From Undibacterium umbellatum (GTDB taxonomy: Bacteria > Pseudomonadota > Gammaproteobacteria > Burkholderiales > Burkholderiaceae_D): a DNA stretch of 64,000 nt. This document shows positions 38,502-47,136 of the stretch, piece by piece. How positions within the stretch are numbered: the first letter of the stretch is position 1; each line of letters opens with the position of its first letter. The notes under the pieces were generated by a model. That model was not told the origin of the DNA. It ran no database searches and was given only the letters and a program-made list of their open reading frames with translations. Location of the stretch: assembly GCF_014284125.1 (NCBI RefSeq), contig NZ_JACOFX010000002.1, positions 620,001-684,000 on the forward strand, read 5' to 3'. The translations under genes and the position numbers were made by a program.

Positions 38502-39520
38502 TGACAGCGCGACTGCTTACCGCCATGGTACCCGGCCTGGATGCCTTGTATAAACCTGTCGATCTGGTACAAAGGCCGACCCCCATCAGCCATGAAACCA
38601 GCCTGGCAGCACGCTGGAATTTGCAAGAGCTATGGGTAAAGCGCGATGATCTCAGCTCACCGATATATGGCGGCAGCAAGGTCAGGAACCTCGAATATTT
38701 TTTTGGCGATGCCATAAGCAAAGGCGCGACCAGTGTTGCCACCATGGGGCCGCTGGGCAGCCACCAGGTATTGGCTACTGCTACTTTCGCCCGTATCCAC
38801 GGCTTGCATGCGCGCGCCTTGCTGACACCGCAACCGAATGTGCATGAGGCCGGGCTTAACAAGCGCCTGTTGCCAGCACTGGGGATGGAATTTCTGCGCT
38901 GTGAGCGTTTTCTTGACGTACCCATGGCTTTCCTGCGGATACGTTACTCCCGCCATCAGGGGCAGCGTCCTTACTGGATACCGCCAGGTTCACATCATCC
39001 CGTAGGTGTGCTGGGCGTCATCGAAGGCGCTCTGGAAATTGCCGATGCCATCAAAAGTGGTGAACTACCCATGATAGATGACATCGTCGTCCCTACCGGT
39101 ACTTGTGCCACCGCATCCGGTGTCTGGCTGGGCTTGGCGATGGCGGGTTTGCCTATACGTGTGGTGGCCGTGCGCATGGTGCCGATGATGATTACCGGGC
39201 CAGCCAAGATGAAAAAACTGGCGATGAAAACTTTGGCTTTGCTGCGGCAGGCTGGTTATACAAAAGAACCACAGTTTGGCGAAATACTCTGGGTCGATGA
39301 ATTTGCCGCGCCAGGTTACGGGCAAAGCAATCCTGATGCCGACGAAGCAGCCAGAGAAGTGGCAGAGACCAGCAACTTTCGCACCGAGACTACCTATATC
39401 TCCAAGACCCTGGCCATGTTCCGCAAACAGACCCTGCAGGGGCGGCGCGTGCTGTTCTGGAATACTTATAGTGCAGTTGATCCTGATCCTTCCACCATTT
39501 GCGCAAAGGCGGCAGCATGA
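38498..39520 (+). CDS. PLP-dependent ACC deaminase / D-cysteine desulfhydrase family enzyme
   Basis: 340-residue fold-type II PLP enzyme. The PLP lysine lies in VKRDDLSSPIYGGSKVRNLEY (Lys61), the ACC deaminase/D-cysteine desulfhydrase signature (usually GGNKxRKLEY; here Ser for Asn). The phosphate-binding loop is PTGTCATASGVWLGL. The family eliminates or opens small amino acids. Inside an NRPS operon it could supply or process a building block, for example from Cys or Ser, or make a dehydro- or diamino-type precursor; the neighbouring A domain with a Cys-like pocket makes that attractive. Start is one of two overlapping ATGs behind CGGAG, overlapping the previous stop. Confidence 0.88.
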   Translation: MMTARLLTAMVPGLDALYKPVDLVQRPTPISHETSLAARWNLQELWVKRDDLSSPIYGGSKVRNLEYFFGDAISKGATSVATMGPLGSHQVLATATFARIHGLHARALLTPQPNVHEAGLNKRLLPALGMEFLRCERFLDVPMAFLRIRYSRHQGQRPYWIPPGSHHPVGVLGVIEGALEIADAIKSGELPMIDDIVVPTGTCATASGVWLGLAMAGLPIRVVAVRMVPMMITGPAKMKKLAMKTLALLRQAGYTKEPQFGEILWVDEFAAPGYGQSNPDADEAAREVAETSNFRTETTYISKTLAMFRKQTLQGRRVLFWNTYSAVDPDPSTICAKAAA

Positions 39521-40452
39521 GTAGCTTGAGCTTATCCCTGCTAGACCTGGGCATCATCGCCCCCGGCCAGAATGGCGCAGAAGTTTTGGCGCAAACCTTC
39601 AGGATGGCAAAACTGGCTGACCAGCTAGGGTATGAACGTCTGTGGCTGGCCGAGCACCATGAAGCCCATTTTTCCTGGGCGGCACCGGAAATGATGCTGG
39701 CTGCACTGGCGCAAGCCACGCAACGCATAGGCCTGGGTTCAGCAGCAGTATTGTTACCTCTATATAGCCCGCTGGCTGTCGCTGAAAATTATCGTGGATT
39801 ATCTGCATTGTCAGGCGGGCGGGTCGTGCTGGGAGTTTGCGGCGGCGTGCCTGCCGATCCCGTTGCCCTGGCTGCACTGACAGGTACGGTCGAACCACCC
39901 GGCATCATCACCAAACAGTTTGCCGACAAACTGGCAGCCTTGCTGCGTTACCTCGATGGTGATTTTCCTGAAGGACATCGCTTTGCCCATGCTGCGACAC
40001 CTTGTTTTGCAGAGAGACCACCGCTGTGGATCATGGGTTCAGGCTTTGGCACGGCAGAACTGGCAGCGAAGTCGGCCGCCAGTTACGCCTATTCGCTATT
40101 CCACCGGGCCAGTACGCAAGATGCCGCCATCACCAGTGCCTACAAACGCCATTATGGCGAATATCAGGGTGGTGCCGACAAAGCAAAAATCGCCATCGCC
40201 CTCAGTTGCGTCTGTGCCGAAACCGATGACATTGCGCAAGCTCAAAAACAGCAAGTCGAAAGCTGGATAGGGGCTACCATGCGCGTCAATATCAGTGGCA
40301 CACCAGCATCTTGCCGCGACCAGATACTGGCGATACAGGAGCGCTATGATGCCGAGAACATCATCATCTATCACATGTGGCATCTGGAAGAGCGCAAACG
40401 CGCTGCCATCGTGGCACTGGCTGAATTATTTCAATTGCAAACGGAATGGTAG
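39517..40452 (+). CDS. Luciferase-like flavin monooxygenase (LLM class)
   Basis: 311-residue TIM-barrel oxidoreductase of the bacterial-luciferase superfamily, of the MsnO8-like subgroup: LDLGIIAPGQ at the N-terminus, YERLWLAEHHEAHF with the conserved EHH, TQRIGLGSAAVLLPLYSPLAVAENYR, and LSGGRVVLGVCGG. It would use reduced FMN and oxygen to hydroxylate or oxidise a substrate. The start overlaps the previous gene (ATGA) with AAGGCGG just before it. Within the cluster it is a second candidate oxidative tailoring enzyme besides the SyrP-like hydroxylase. Confidence 0.9.
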   Translation: MSSLSLSLLDLGIIAPGQNGAEVLAQTFRMAKLADQLGYERLWLAEHHEAHFSWAAPEMMLAALAQATQRIGLGSAAVLLPLYSPLAVAENYRGLSALSGGRVVLGVCGGVPADPVALAALTGTVEPPGIITKQFADKLAALLRYLDGDFPEGHRFAHAATPCFAERPPLWIMGSGFGTAELAAKSAASYAYSLFHRASTQDAAITSAYKRHYGEYQGGADKAKIAIALSCVCAETDDIAQAQKQQVESWIGATMRVNISGTPASCRDQILAIQERYDAENIIIYHMWHLEERKRAAIVALAELFQLQTEW

Positions 40453-40454
40453 AC

Positions 40455-42239
40455 ATGGCAGATATGAGGGCTAGCCCGCTGACATTGATGGATCAATATC
40501 GCAACTATATGGAGATGGATGCGCATGCCCCGGCCATGTCCTGGGTGCCAGAACGTTCGCAAGATCTGGCAGAGCATCTGAGTCGTCAGCAACTATATGC
40601 GGCCAGTGAAGATATTGCCCGTGGCTTGTTGCAACTGAGCTGGCCCGATGATCATCCGCGCATGATCATCCTGGCGTTTTCACCGGGGCTGGATTTCATA
40701 ATGGCCTTCCTGGCTTGCCAAATTGCAGGCATCATCGCCATCCCCATCGCCATGCCCAGACGCGGGCGCGAGGCACATATACTTGAAGCCATTGTCAGCA
40801 ATTGCGGTGCGACGATGACACTGACCAGCGAGAGTGAGGCGCTGCGCCTGCAGGATGTGTTTTCTTCCAGCCCGGCTCTGGAGGGCCTGCATATACTCAG
40901 CACCTTACAGTTGAAAGTATTGGGTGAAGGGCGTGACATGGCGGGGCGCAAGGCGCTGGATTATGCCTTCATCCAATACACCTCCGGTTCCAGCAGTCTG
41001 CCCAAAGGCGTGCTGGTCAGCCACAGCAACCTGGCAGCCAACCTCGCGCTGATACAAAAAGACTTTAAGGTGGACCCCGAATTCGTCATGGTTAACTGGC
41101 TGCCGCATTATCATGACATGGGTTTGATAGGTGGTTTGCTGACGCCCATCTATGGTGGTATACCTGGCGTCAGCATGGCACCATCAGCCTTCATCAAGCG
41201 CCCGGTGCGCTGGCTGCAACTAATTTCTACACAAGATGAAGGCCGTAAGGTCATGTCTGGTGGCCCCAATTTTGCCTATCAACTGTGTGCCGACCGGGTA
41301 GCTGATGCGGATATAGCAGGTCTGCGCCTGCAAGCCTGGAAAACTGCCTACAACGGCGCTGAACCGATACGCTCCATTACCTTGCAAAAATTTGAACAAC
41401 GCTTTTCGCCAGCAGGCTATAGCAATACCAATATGCTGACTTGTTACGGCCTGGCAGAGACCACACTTTTTGCCACAGGTAACCATGATCCTGTCATACG
41501 CACGGTATCGATACTTGGCCTGGAACAAGGCAATATCAGTGCTGCACTCAGCGAAGAAGACAGTCGTCAACTGGTCGCCAGCGGCTATGCAGATCAAGAG
41601 CGCGTAGCTATTGCCGACCCGGTCAGCAAACGTAGATTGGAGGACGGCAAGATAGGTGAAATCTGGATTACTGGCCCCAGTGTACCCGAGACGTATTTCA
41701 ATAATCCTGAGCAAAGCCAGCTGACTTTTCATGCGCGGCTAGCAGATCAGGCACTCGCACGTTATCTGGTGACGGGTGATATTGGCGCCATTGTTGACGG
41801 GCAACTCTATGTGACAGGGCGCAGCAAAGAGTTGATGATACTTAATGGCCGCAATATATATCCACATGATGTGGAAGCATTGATACAGAAAGCGGTAATC
41901 GGGATTGAGGATGTTGCTGTTTTTTCCTATGATGATGCGAGCGCGAAGAATGAAAGCATTATCGTCATCTGCGAGCTGGCACGCACTGCGCGAAGCTGGT
42001 TTGTCGACAGCCCTGAACAGACACTGAGTACGGAACTCGAAAAACTCGCCAACCAGATCAGGCTGGCAGTGGCCCCGGCAGAAATTGCGATTACCCATCT
42101 GCGCTTTGTCGGGCCTATGGGTATCAGCAAGACCACCAGTGGCAAGACCAGTTATGGGCAGAATCGCAGGGCCTTTGCTGACTTGCCACAAAGTATCAGA
42201 TCGCACAATGCATCAGCAGAATTTCGCAATAAAGACTAA
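40455..42239 (+). CDS. Fatty acyl-AMP ligase (FAAL), starter-unit loading
   Basis: 594 residues of the ANL superfamily. It activates a fatty acid as acyl-AMP and passes it to a carrier protein rather than to CoA. Signatures: QYTSGSSSLPKGVLVSH (P-loop), NWLPHYHDMGLIGGLL (the FAAL hallmark), TCYGLAETTLFAT, and YLVTGDIG. The next gene is a free ACP, its likely acceptor. In mycosubtilin-type systems this ligase is the N-terminal domain of the first synthetase; here it is separate and 13 kb downstream of the KS. ATG 40455 is chosen over 40446, which lies too close to the preceding stop; ATG 40464 is also possible. Confidence 0.93.
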   Translation: MADMRASPLTLMDQYRNYMEMDAHAPAMSWVPERSQDLAEHLSRQQLYAASEDIARGLLQLSWPDDHPRMIILAFSPGLDFIMAFLACQIAGIIAIPIAMPRRGREAHILEAIVSNCGATMTLTSESEALRLQDVFSSSPALEGLHILSTLQLKVLGEGRDMAGRKALDYAFIQYTSGSSSLPKGVLVSHSNLAANLALIQKDFKVDPEFVMVNWLPHYHDMGLIGGLLTPIYGGIPGVSMAPSAFIKRPVRWLQLISTQDEGRKVMSGGPNFAYQLCADRVADADIAGLRLQAWKTAYNGAEPIRSITLQKFEQRFSPAGYSNTNMLTCYGLAETTLFATGNHDPVIRTVSILGLEQGNISAALSEEDSRQLVASGYADQERVAIADPVSKRRLEDGKIGEIWITGPSVPETYFNNPEQSQLTFHARLADQALARYLVTGDIGAIVDGQLYVTGRSKELMILNGRNIYPHDVEALIQKAVIGIEDVAVFSYDDASAKNESIIVICELARTARSWFVDSPEQTLSTELEKLANQIRLAVAPAEIAITHLRFVGPMGISKTTSGKTSYGQNRRAFADLPQSIRSHNASAEFRNKD

Positions 42240-42263
42240 TTCCAATTGACGCCAGGGCAGACA

Positions 42264-42548
42264 ATGACAAACGTGACGGCAAGCAGGCAGTGGAACGCTG
42301 AACAGCTGGAAGACTGGTTGATAGAGCGTGTCGCAAACATCCAGGAGCTACCGCCTGATGATGTCGATCCTGACATGCCCTTTAGCAGCCTGGGTCTGGA
42401 TTCTGTCGATGTCATGGATCTCATCGTTGAACTCGATGAATTGCTGGGCATCGAAATTGAATCAACCATCATTTGGGATTATCCGACGATACGCCTGTTA
42501 TCTGGCTATCTTGCCGATCTGCTTTCCGGGACACACGCACTGAAATGA
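42264..42548 (+). CDS. Free acyl carrier protein
   Basis: 94 residues, a single carrier domain with the phosphopantetheine Ser in FSSLGLDSVDVMDLIVELDE. AGGG six nt before the ATG supports the start. It follows the FAAL gene by 24 bp and most likely holds the fatty acyl group and hands it to the KS domain of the first synthetase. It needs activation by the phosphopantetheinyl transferase encoded at 50336-51127. Confidence 0.9.
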   Translation: MTNVTASRQWNAEQLEDWLIERVANIQELPPDDVDPDMPFSSLGLDSVDVMDLIVELDELLGIEIESTIIWDYPTIRLLSGYLADLLSGTHALK

Positions 42549-42555
42549 GGTCATC

Positions 42556-43713
42556 ATGTCAGTTTCTTGCTATACCGTTTGCCGTTCTACCAAACAGCAT
42601 TGCCTGAACAAATTGCTGTTGTTCGTATTGCTGCCTTTCATGATGACAGCCTGTGGCGACAAGCCCAAGGCTGTGCCGCCAGATATCACACCCAGGGTGA
42701 AGACGGTGACAGCACAGGCAGGTGGCGAGCAGCGTTATCGTTCTCTTGTCGGTGAACTGCAACCGGCCGAGGTATGGAACCTGGCTTTCCCGGTGCAGGG
42801 CAGGGTCATGCAACTTGCGGTCAATGAAGGTGACAAGGTAAAAAAGGGGCAGGTCCTGGCCAGGCTGGACCCTCTTGCTTATGAACTCAAGTTGAAAAAT
42901 GCGCGGTCCGGTTTGCAAAGCGCCATGACCGAGCGCAAGGAAAAACTCGATGCCCTGGCCGCCCAGTCCAAACTCAGGGAGCAGGGCTACATGACTGGCA
43001 ATATGCTGGAGAAGCAACGGGTGGAATTGGCTGCTTCTGAAACGCGGCTCAGAAATAGCGAATCTGCCTTGGCATTGGCGAAACGCGACCTTGATTACAC
43101 CGTCCTGCTGGCCCCGGCTGAGGGCAGGATTTCTGCACGTTTGATAGAAGCCTTTGCTGACGTGAATGCAGGGCAAGCCATCATGCGTCTGGATGGCGCT
43201 GCAGGTTTGCGGGTAGCGATACGCGTGCCTGACAAATTAATGTCAGGCTTTAACCTGGGCACAGTCGTCAAGGTGCAAATAGGTGAGCGAAAGCTGGAAG
43301 GTAAGGTCAGCCGCATAGACGCCAGGGCCACTGCTGGCGATGCTTTTCCCAGTTACGTCAGCCTGACGGGTGACACCGCAGGTTTGCGTCCCGGCGTGAC
43401 GGCCAATGTGCAGTTTACGCTTGGCAGTGACGCTAGTCAGGAAGCGCAAACCAGGAAAAACATAGTCCTGCCCTTGCAAGCCATCGTTCCCGGTAATGCG
43501 CCAGGCCGTGGTTTCGCTTTTGTGCTGGATGGGCAAAGTGGCAAAGTCAGAAGGGTAGAAGTCCGGATCAAGTCAGTCAATGAACATGATGTAGAGGTCG
43601 ATGAAGGACTGAAGGCTGGTGATGAAGTGGTCGTGGCAGGTGTAGCCTTTTTGTCAGACGGCCAGGTGGTGAAAGCGCTACAGAAAGACGGCAAGGGTGG
43701 CAGCAGGATTTGA
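42556..43713 (+). CDS. RND efflux periplasmic adaptor lipoprotein
   Basis: 385-residue membrane-fusion protein. The N-terminus has a lipoprotein signal with lipobox MMTAC, so it should be anchored in the periplasm. Then come the lipoyl/barrel-sandwich half (FPVQGRVMQLAVNEGDKVKKGQVLARLD), an alpha-helical hairpin, and the second lipoyl half (LAPAEGRISARLIEAFADVNAGQ). GAGG is placed well before the ATG. It lies 7 bp after the ACP gene and 25 bp before the RND pump gene, so the exporter is part of the biosynthetic operon. It probably exports the lipopeptide. No outer-membrane factor gene is nearby. Confidence 0.92.
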   Translation: MSVSCYTVCRSTKQHCLNKLLLFVLLPFMMTACGDKPKAVPPDITPRVKTVTAQAGGEQRYRSLVGELQPAEVWNLAFPVQGRVMQLAVNEGDKVKKGQVLARLDPLAYELKLKNARSGLQSAMTERKEKLDALAAQSKLREQGYMTGNMLEKQRVELAASETRLRNSESALALAKRDLDYTVLLAPAEGRISARLIEAFADVNAGQAIMRLDGAAGLRVAIRVPDKLMSGFNLGTVVKVQIGERKLEGKVSRIDARATAGDAFPSYVSLTGDTAGLRPGVTANVQFTLGSDASQEAQTRKNIVLPLQAIVPGNAPGRGFAFVLDGQSGKVRRVEVRIKSVNEHDVEVDEGLKAGDEVVVAGVAFLSDGQVVKALQKDGKGGSRI

Positions 43714-43738
43714 ATGATGTATTTTCACAGGCCAAGAA

Positions 43739-46700
43739 ATGATCAAGCTCACTGCATATGCATTCAAAAATCCGCGCTTGCTGATCGCCTGCATCGTCCT
43801 CATTACCGGTCTCGGCATCAGTCTGTTCCTGAACTATCCAGCGCAAGAAGACCCGCCCATCAAGGTCAGGGAGGCCATCGTCAGCGCTTACTATCCTGGC
43901 ATGTCGCCAGAACGGGTGGAGCAATTGCTGACGCGACCGCTGGAAGAAAAAATACGCGAAATCCCAGAAGTGCAAAGGATCACTTCGACGGCTTTCACTG
44001 GTGGCACCATCATCAGCGTCAAACTCTATGACAAGTATTTCCAGCTTGAGCCTTTGTGGCAAAAGCTGCGCAACAAGATGGCTGATGCCCGTTCATCCCT
44101 GCCAGATGGTGTCAGTGGTCCCAGCGTCAATGATGACTTTGGTAATGTTGCCATAGCCACGCTGGCAATTACGGCAGATGGCTACAGCATGGCAGAGATG
44201 CGCCAGGTCGCTCTGAAGTTGCGTGACAACCTGACTGGCTTGCCCGGTGTGCGCAGGGTAGAGGTGCATGGCCTGCCCGCTGAACGGATTTATCTGGAAG
44301 GTTCGCCCGCGCAATTGTCGCGTTTGGGTCTGTCGCTGGGTGACGTGCTGGCCAGCTTGCAAAAGCAGAATGTGGTGTTGCCTGGTGGCCAGGTCATCGC
44401 TGACAAAGCCATTGTTACCCTTGAACCCACTGGCAATTTTAGTGACATGGCGGATATAGAAAAAACCCCCATCCTGATCCCCAAGACTGGCCAGGCGATC
44501 GCCTTGTCTGATGTACTGACTTTGCGCCGTGCCTATGTCGAGCCACGCAGCACAGGTGCCTTGTTTAATAACAAACCTGCTATTGTCCTGGCGATATCCA
44601 TGGCCGAAGGTGGCAATGTAGTTGCCTTTGGCCAAAGTCTCAAGGCGCGCATAGCCGAAGTCAAGCCTGGCCTGCCACTGGGATTCATGCTCGATTTTGC
44701 GACTTTCCAGCCTGAAGTGGTCAGCCACCTGATTGCCGATGTAGAGCGTACCCTGTATGAAACCCTGGTCATCGTGCTGATCGTGGTCATGGTTTTCCTG
44801 GGTATGCGTACTGGTCTTATTGTAGGCACGATCGTGCCGCTGACCATGCTGATGTCACTCATCATCATGAGCCTGATGGGCATAGAATTGCAACGTGTCT
44901 CCATCGCCTCGATGATCATTGCCCTGGGTTTGCTGGTGGATAATGGCATTGTCATTGCGGAAGACATCATGCGCCGCCTGGTGGCAGGTGAAGATCGCAA
45001 GCAAGCCTGCATAAATGCTGGCACCAGTTTATCCACACCCTTGCTGACTTCTGCACTGACCATCGTGCTGGCTTTCATGCCCCTGTTACTGGCCGATGAC
45101 CAGACCGGGGAATATGTGCGCTCGCTGGCCCAGGTGACCAGTATCGCCGTACTCAGTTCCTGGGTGCTGGCGCTGACTTTCACACCTCTGGTCTGCTACC
45201 ATTTCATGAAGGTTTCTGCCAGCCACCAGCAAGAATCGGAAGAGCATTATGACAGTCGCTTTTATCGCGGTTATCGTCGCTTGCTGGAAGGCATACTCCG
45301 GCAACCCCTGATTTTTTTGGCTGCGGTCACGTTCGCCTTTGTACTCGCCATCTCAGGATTTGGGTTGGTGCCACAGCAATTCTTCCCGAATTCTGAACGT
45401 AACCAGTACATGATATTGGTCAATCTTCCGGCTGGTTCACCCTATGCAGAAACCGAGCAGGCTATCAAGAAAATCGACGCCTGGTTGCTGGACCGGAAAG
45501 CCAATCCTGAAGTCAGCAGCGTGGTTTCTTATGTTGGCTATGGCGGCCCGCGCTTCGTGCTGGCAATGGCTCCAGTGGCGGGCGCACCGCATCGCGGCTA
45601 TATCGTCGTTAATGTCCCGCTTGGCACCAGTGTGGATGCGCCGCTGGAACGTACCCGCAACTACCTGTATGCCAACTTCCCTGAATTGCGCGCCGAAGTG
45701 AAGAAGTTTTGGCTGGGCGGTTCTGAAACTGGTTTGGTCGAGTTTCGTATCACGGGCAGTGATGCCACTACGCTCAAGACCCTGGCAGAACAATTGAAAC
45801 AGCAATTGCGTAGCCTGCCCGATACGATCGATGTCAAGGATGACTGGGAAAACCGTACCTGGAAATTGCTGGTCAAGGTAGACCAGGCCATGGCCAGACG
45901 GGCAGGTATTACTTCTTCTGATGTGGCGCTTTCACTCAACGGTGCATTGACAGGTATACAGGTCAGTGTCTTTCGGGATAGTGACCAGACCATCCCGATA
46001 GTCGTCACAGGCAAGGACAAGGAGATGATGTCCTACGACAAACTGAAAACCCTGAATGTGTTTTCCGAGAATGGCCAGACCTCGGTGCCACTGATACAAA
46101 TCGCAGAACTCATCGGCGTGCCTGAAGACGGGGCCATACGCAGGCGCAATGGCATCAGGACAGTGACCGTGTCCGGCAAGAGCCTGAGTCTGTCGGCCAA
46201 TGCCCTGGTCAAGCGCATGCGTCCGCAGATAGAAAAGATCAAACTGGATGAGGGCTACCGCATAGGTGTAGGCGGGGAGCTGGAAACCTCGGGCAATGCA
46301 CAGGGCGCACTGGTAAAATTTTTACCTGTCGCACTGGCTTCCATATTACTCTTGATGCTCTGGCAGTTTTCTTCATACAGAAAAGTATTGATCATCGCCA
46401 TTACCATACCGCTGTGCCTGGTCGGCGCCGTCGCAGGTTTATTGCTGACCAGGGCAAATTTTGGTTTCATGGCCATCATGGGTATCCTGGCGCTGGCTGG
46501 CATCATCATCAACAATGCGGTATTGCTTTTGGAACGCATCGCCGAAGAACTGCATGAGGGCAAGCCACATTATGAAGCTGTGGTCATGGCTGCACTCAAA
46601 CGCCTGCGTCCGATAGTCATGACCAAGCTCACCTGCATACTGGGCCTGGTGCCACTGATGCTTTTTGGTGGGGAGTTATGGTTTGGCATGGCAGTCGTGA

Positions 46701-46792
46701 TAGTAGGTGGACTGGCGCTGGGAACGGTATTGACACTGGGCGTCATCCCCGTGATGTATACGATTTTGTTTAGAGTTAAAAAGCAGGTGTAG
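43739..46792 (+). CDS. RND efflux pump inner-membrane transporter (AcrB family)
   Basis: 1017-residue proton-driven pump with the duplicated RND layout: TM1, a large periplasmic loop, a block of six TM segments (LYETLVIVLIVVMVFLGMRT onward, with GLLVDNGIVIAEDI carrying the proton-relay Asp), TM7, a second periplasmic loop, and a final TM block (ALAGIIINNAVLLLERIAEE). Length is usual. Partnered with the lipoprotein adaptor just upstream. In the context of an NRPS operon it is the likely exporter of the product. The 3' end of the gene is followed after 2 bp by a MITE-like element. Confidence 0.94.
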   Translation: MIKLTAYAFKNPRLLIACIVLITGLGISLFLNYPAQEDPPIKVREAIVSAYYPGMSPERVEQLLTRPLEEKIREIPEVQRITSTAFTGGTIISVKLYDKYFQLEPLWQKLRNKMADARSSLPDGVSGPSVNDDFGNVAIATLAITADGYSMAEMRQVALKLRDNLTGLPGVRRVEVHGLPAERIYLEGSPAQLSRLGLSLGDVLASLQKQNVVLPGGQVIADKAIVTLEPTGNFSDMADIEKTPILIPKTGQAIALSDVLTLRRAYVEPRSTGALFNNKPAIVLAISMAEGGNVVAFGQSLKARIAEVKPGLPLGFMLDFATFQPEVVSHLIADVERTLYETLVIVLIVVMVFLGMRTGLIVGTIVPLTMLMSLIIMSLMGIELQRVSIASMIIALGLLVDNGIVIAEDIMRRLVAGEDRKQACINAGTSLSTPLLTSALTIVLAFMPLLLADDQTGEYVRSLAQVTSIAVLSSWVLALTFTPLVCYHFMKVSASHQQESEEHYDSRFYRGYRRLLEGILRQPLIFLAAVTFAFVLAISGFGLVPQQFFPNSERNQYMILVNLPAGSPYAETEQAIKKIDAWLLDRKANPEVSSVVSYVGYGGPRFVLAMAPVAGAPHRGYIVVNVPLGTSVDAPLERTRNYLYANFPELRAEVKKFWLGGSETGLVEFRITGSDATTLKTLAEQLKQQLRSLPDTIDVKDDWENRTWKLLVKVDQAMARRAGITSSDVALSLNGALTGIQVSVFRDSDQTIPIVVTGKDKEMMSYDKLKTLNVFSENGQTSVPLIQIAELIGVPEDGAIRRRNGIRTVTVSGKSLSLSANALVKRMRPQIEKIKLDEGYRIGVGGELETSGNAQGALVKFLPVALASILLLMLWQFSSYRKVLIIAITIPLCLVGAVAGLLLTRANFGFMAIMGILALAGIIINNAVLLLERIAEELHEGKPHYEAVVMAALKRLRPIVMTKLTCILGLVPLMLFGGELWFGMAVVIVGGLALGTVLTLGVIPVMYTILFRVKKQV

Positions 46793-46794
46793 AT

Positions 46795-47083
46795 TAGAAC
46801 TCATTTCATAAATAGGATGAGTGCGAACAAGGCGAGTTGGGATGCAGTGCAAGGCGTGCCCCTCGCTAAGGCTGTTGCCTTAGCGAGGGATGGGTGACAC
46901 ACTACGCGCTGCAATGCGCCAAAATCGTCAGTTCCCGAAGGGTTTGCCTCATAACGCGCGCTGGACTGCAGGCGCTGACAATTCGACTCGTTGTCAATAG
47001 GGAAGCTATTGACTGCCTCGTCCGCCTTGCCAGCCCACGTTATGAGGCAAACGCATCTCACCCTATTTATGAAATGAGTTCTA
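46795..47083. mobile_element. MITE-like element, 289 bp, with 27-bp terminal inverted repeats
   Basis: The ends (46795-46821 and 47057-47083) are reverse complements with one mismatch in 27; the outer part reads TAGAACTCATTTCATAAATA. The flanks read TTAG on the left and CTAG on the right, consistent with a YTAR target as used by IS5-group elements. Inside are further hairpins: perfect 13-bp arms at 46860-46872/46877-46889, 15-bp arms at 46942-46956/47038-47052 and 8-bp arms at 46993-47000/47006-47013. There is no transposase. It begins 2 bp after the RND stop and ends 53 bp before the ABC exporter start, so it splits the operon. Confidence 0.75.
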
Positions 47084-47136
47084 GCTATTCCACTTCAACA
47101 GATGCAGTGACATTGAACCGGCAAACTGGAGCAAGC

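Noticed and set aside
46795..47083. Integron attC site or structured RNA
   Set aside because: Nested hairpins suggested it, but long terminal inverted repeats with TTAG/CTAG borders fit a MITE better, and no integrase or cassette array is near.
46894..47136. N-terminal extension of the ABC exporter
   Set aside because: The extra codons are read through the MITE-like element; the ATG at 47137 has a good ribosome site and a normal exporter N-terminus follows.
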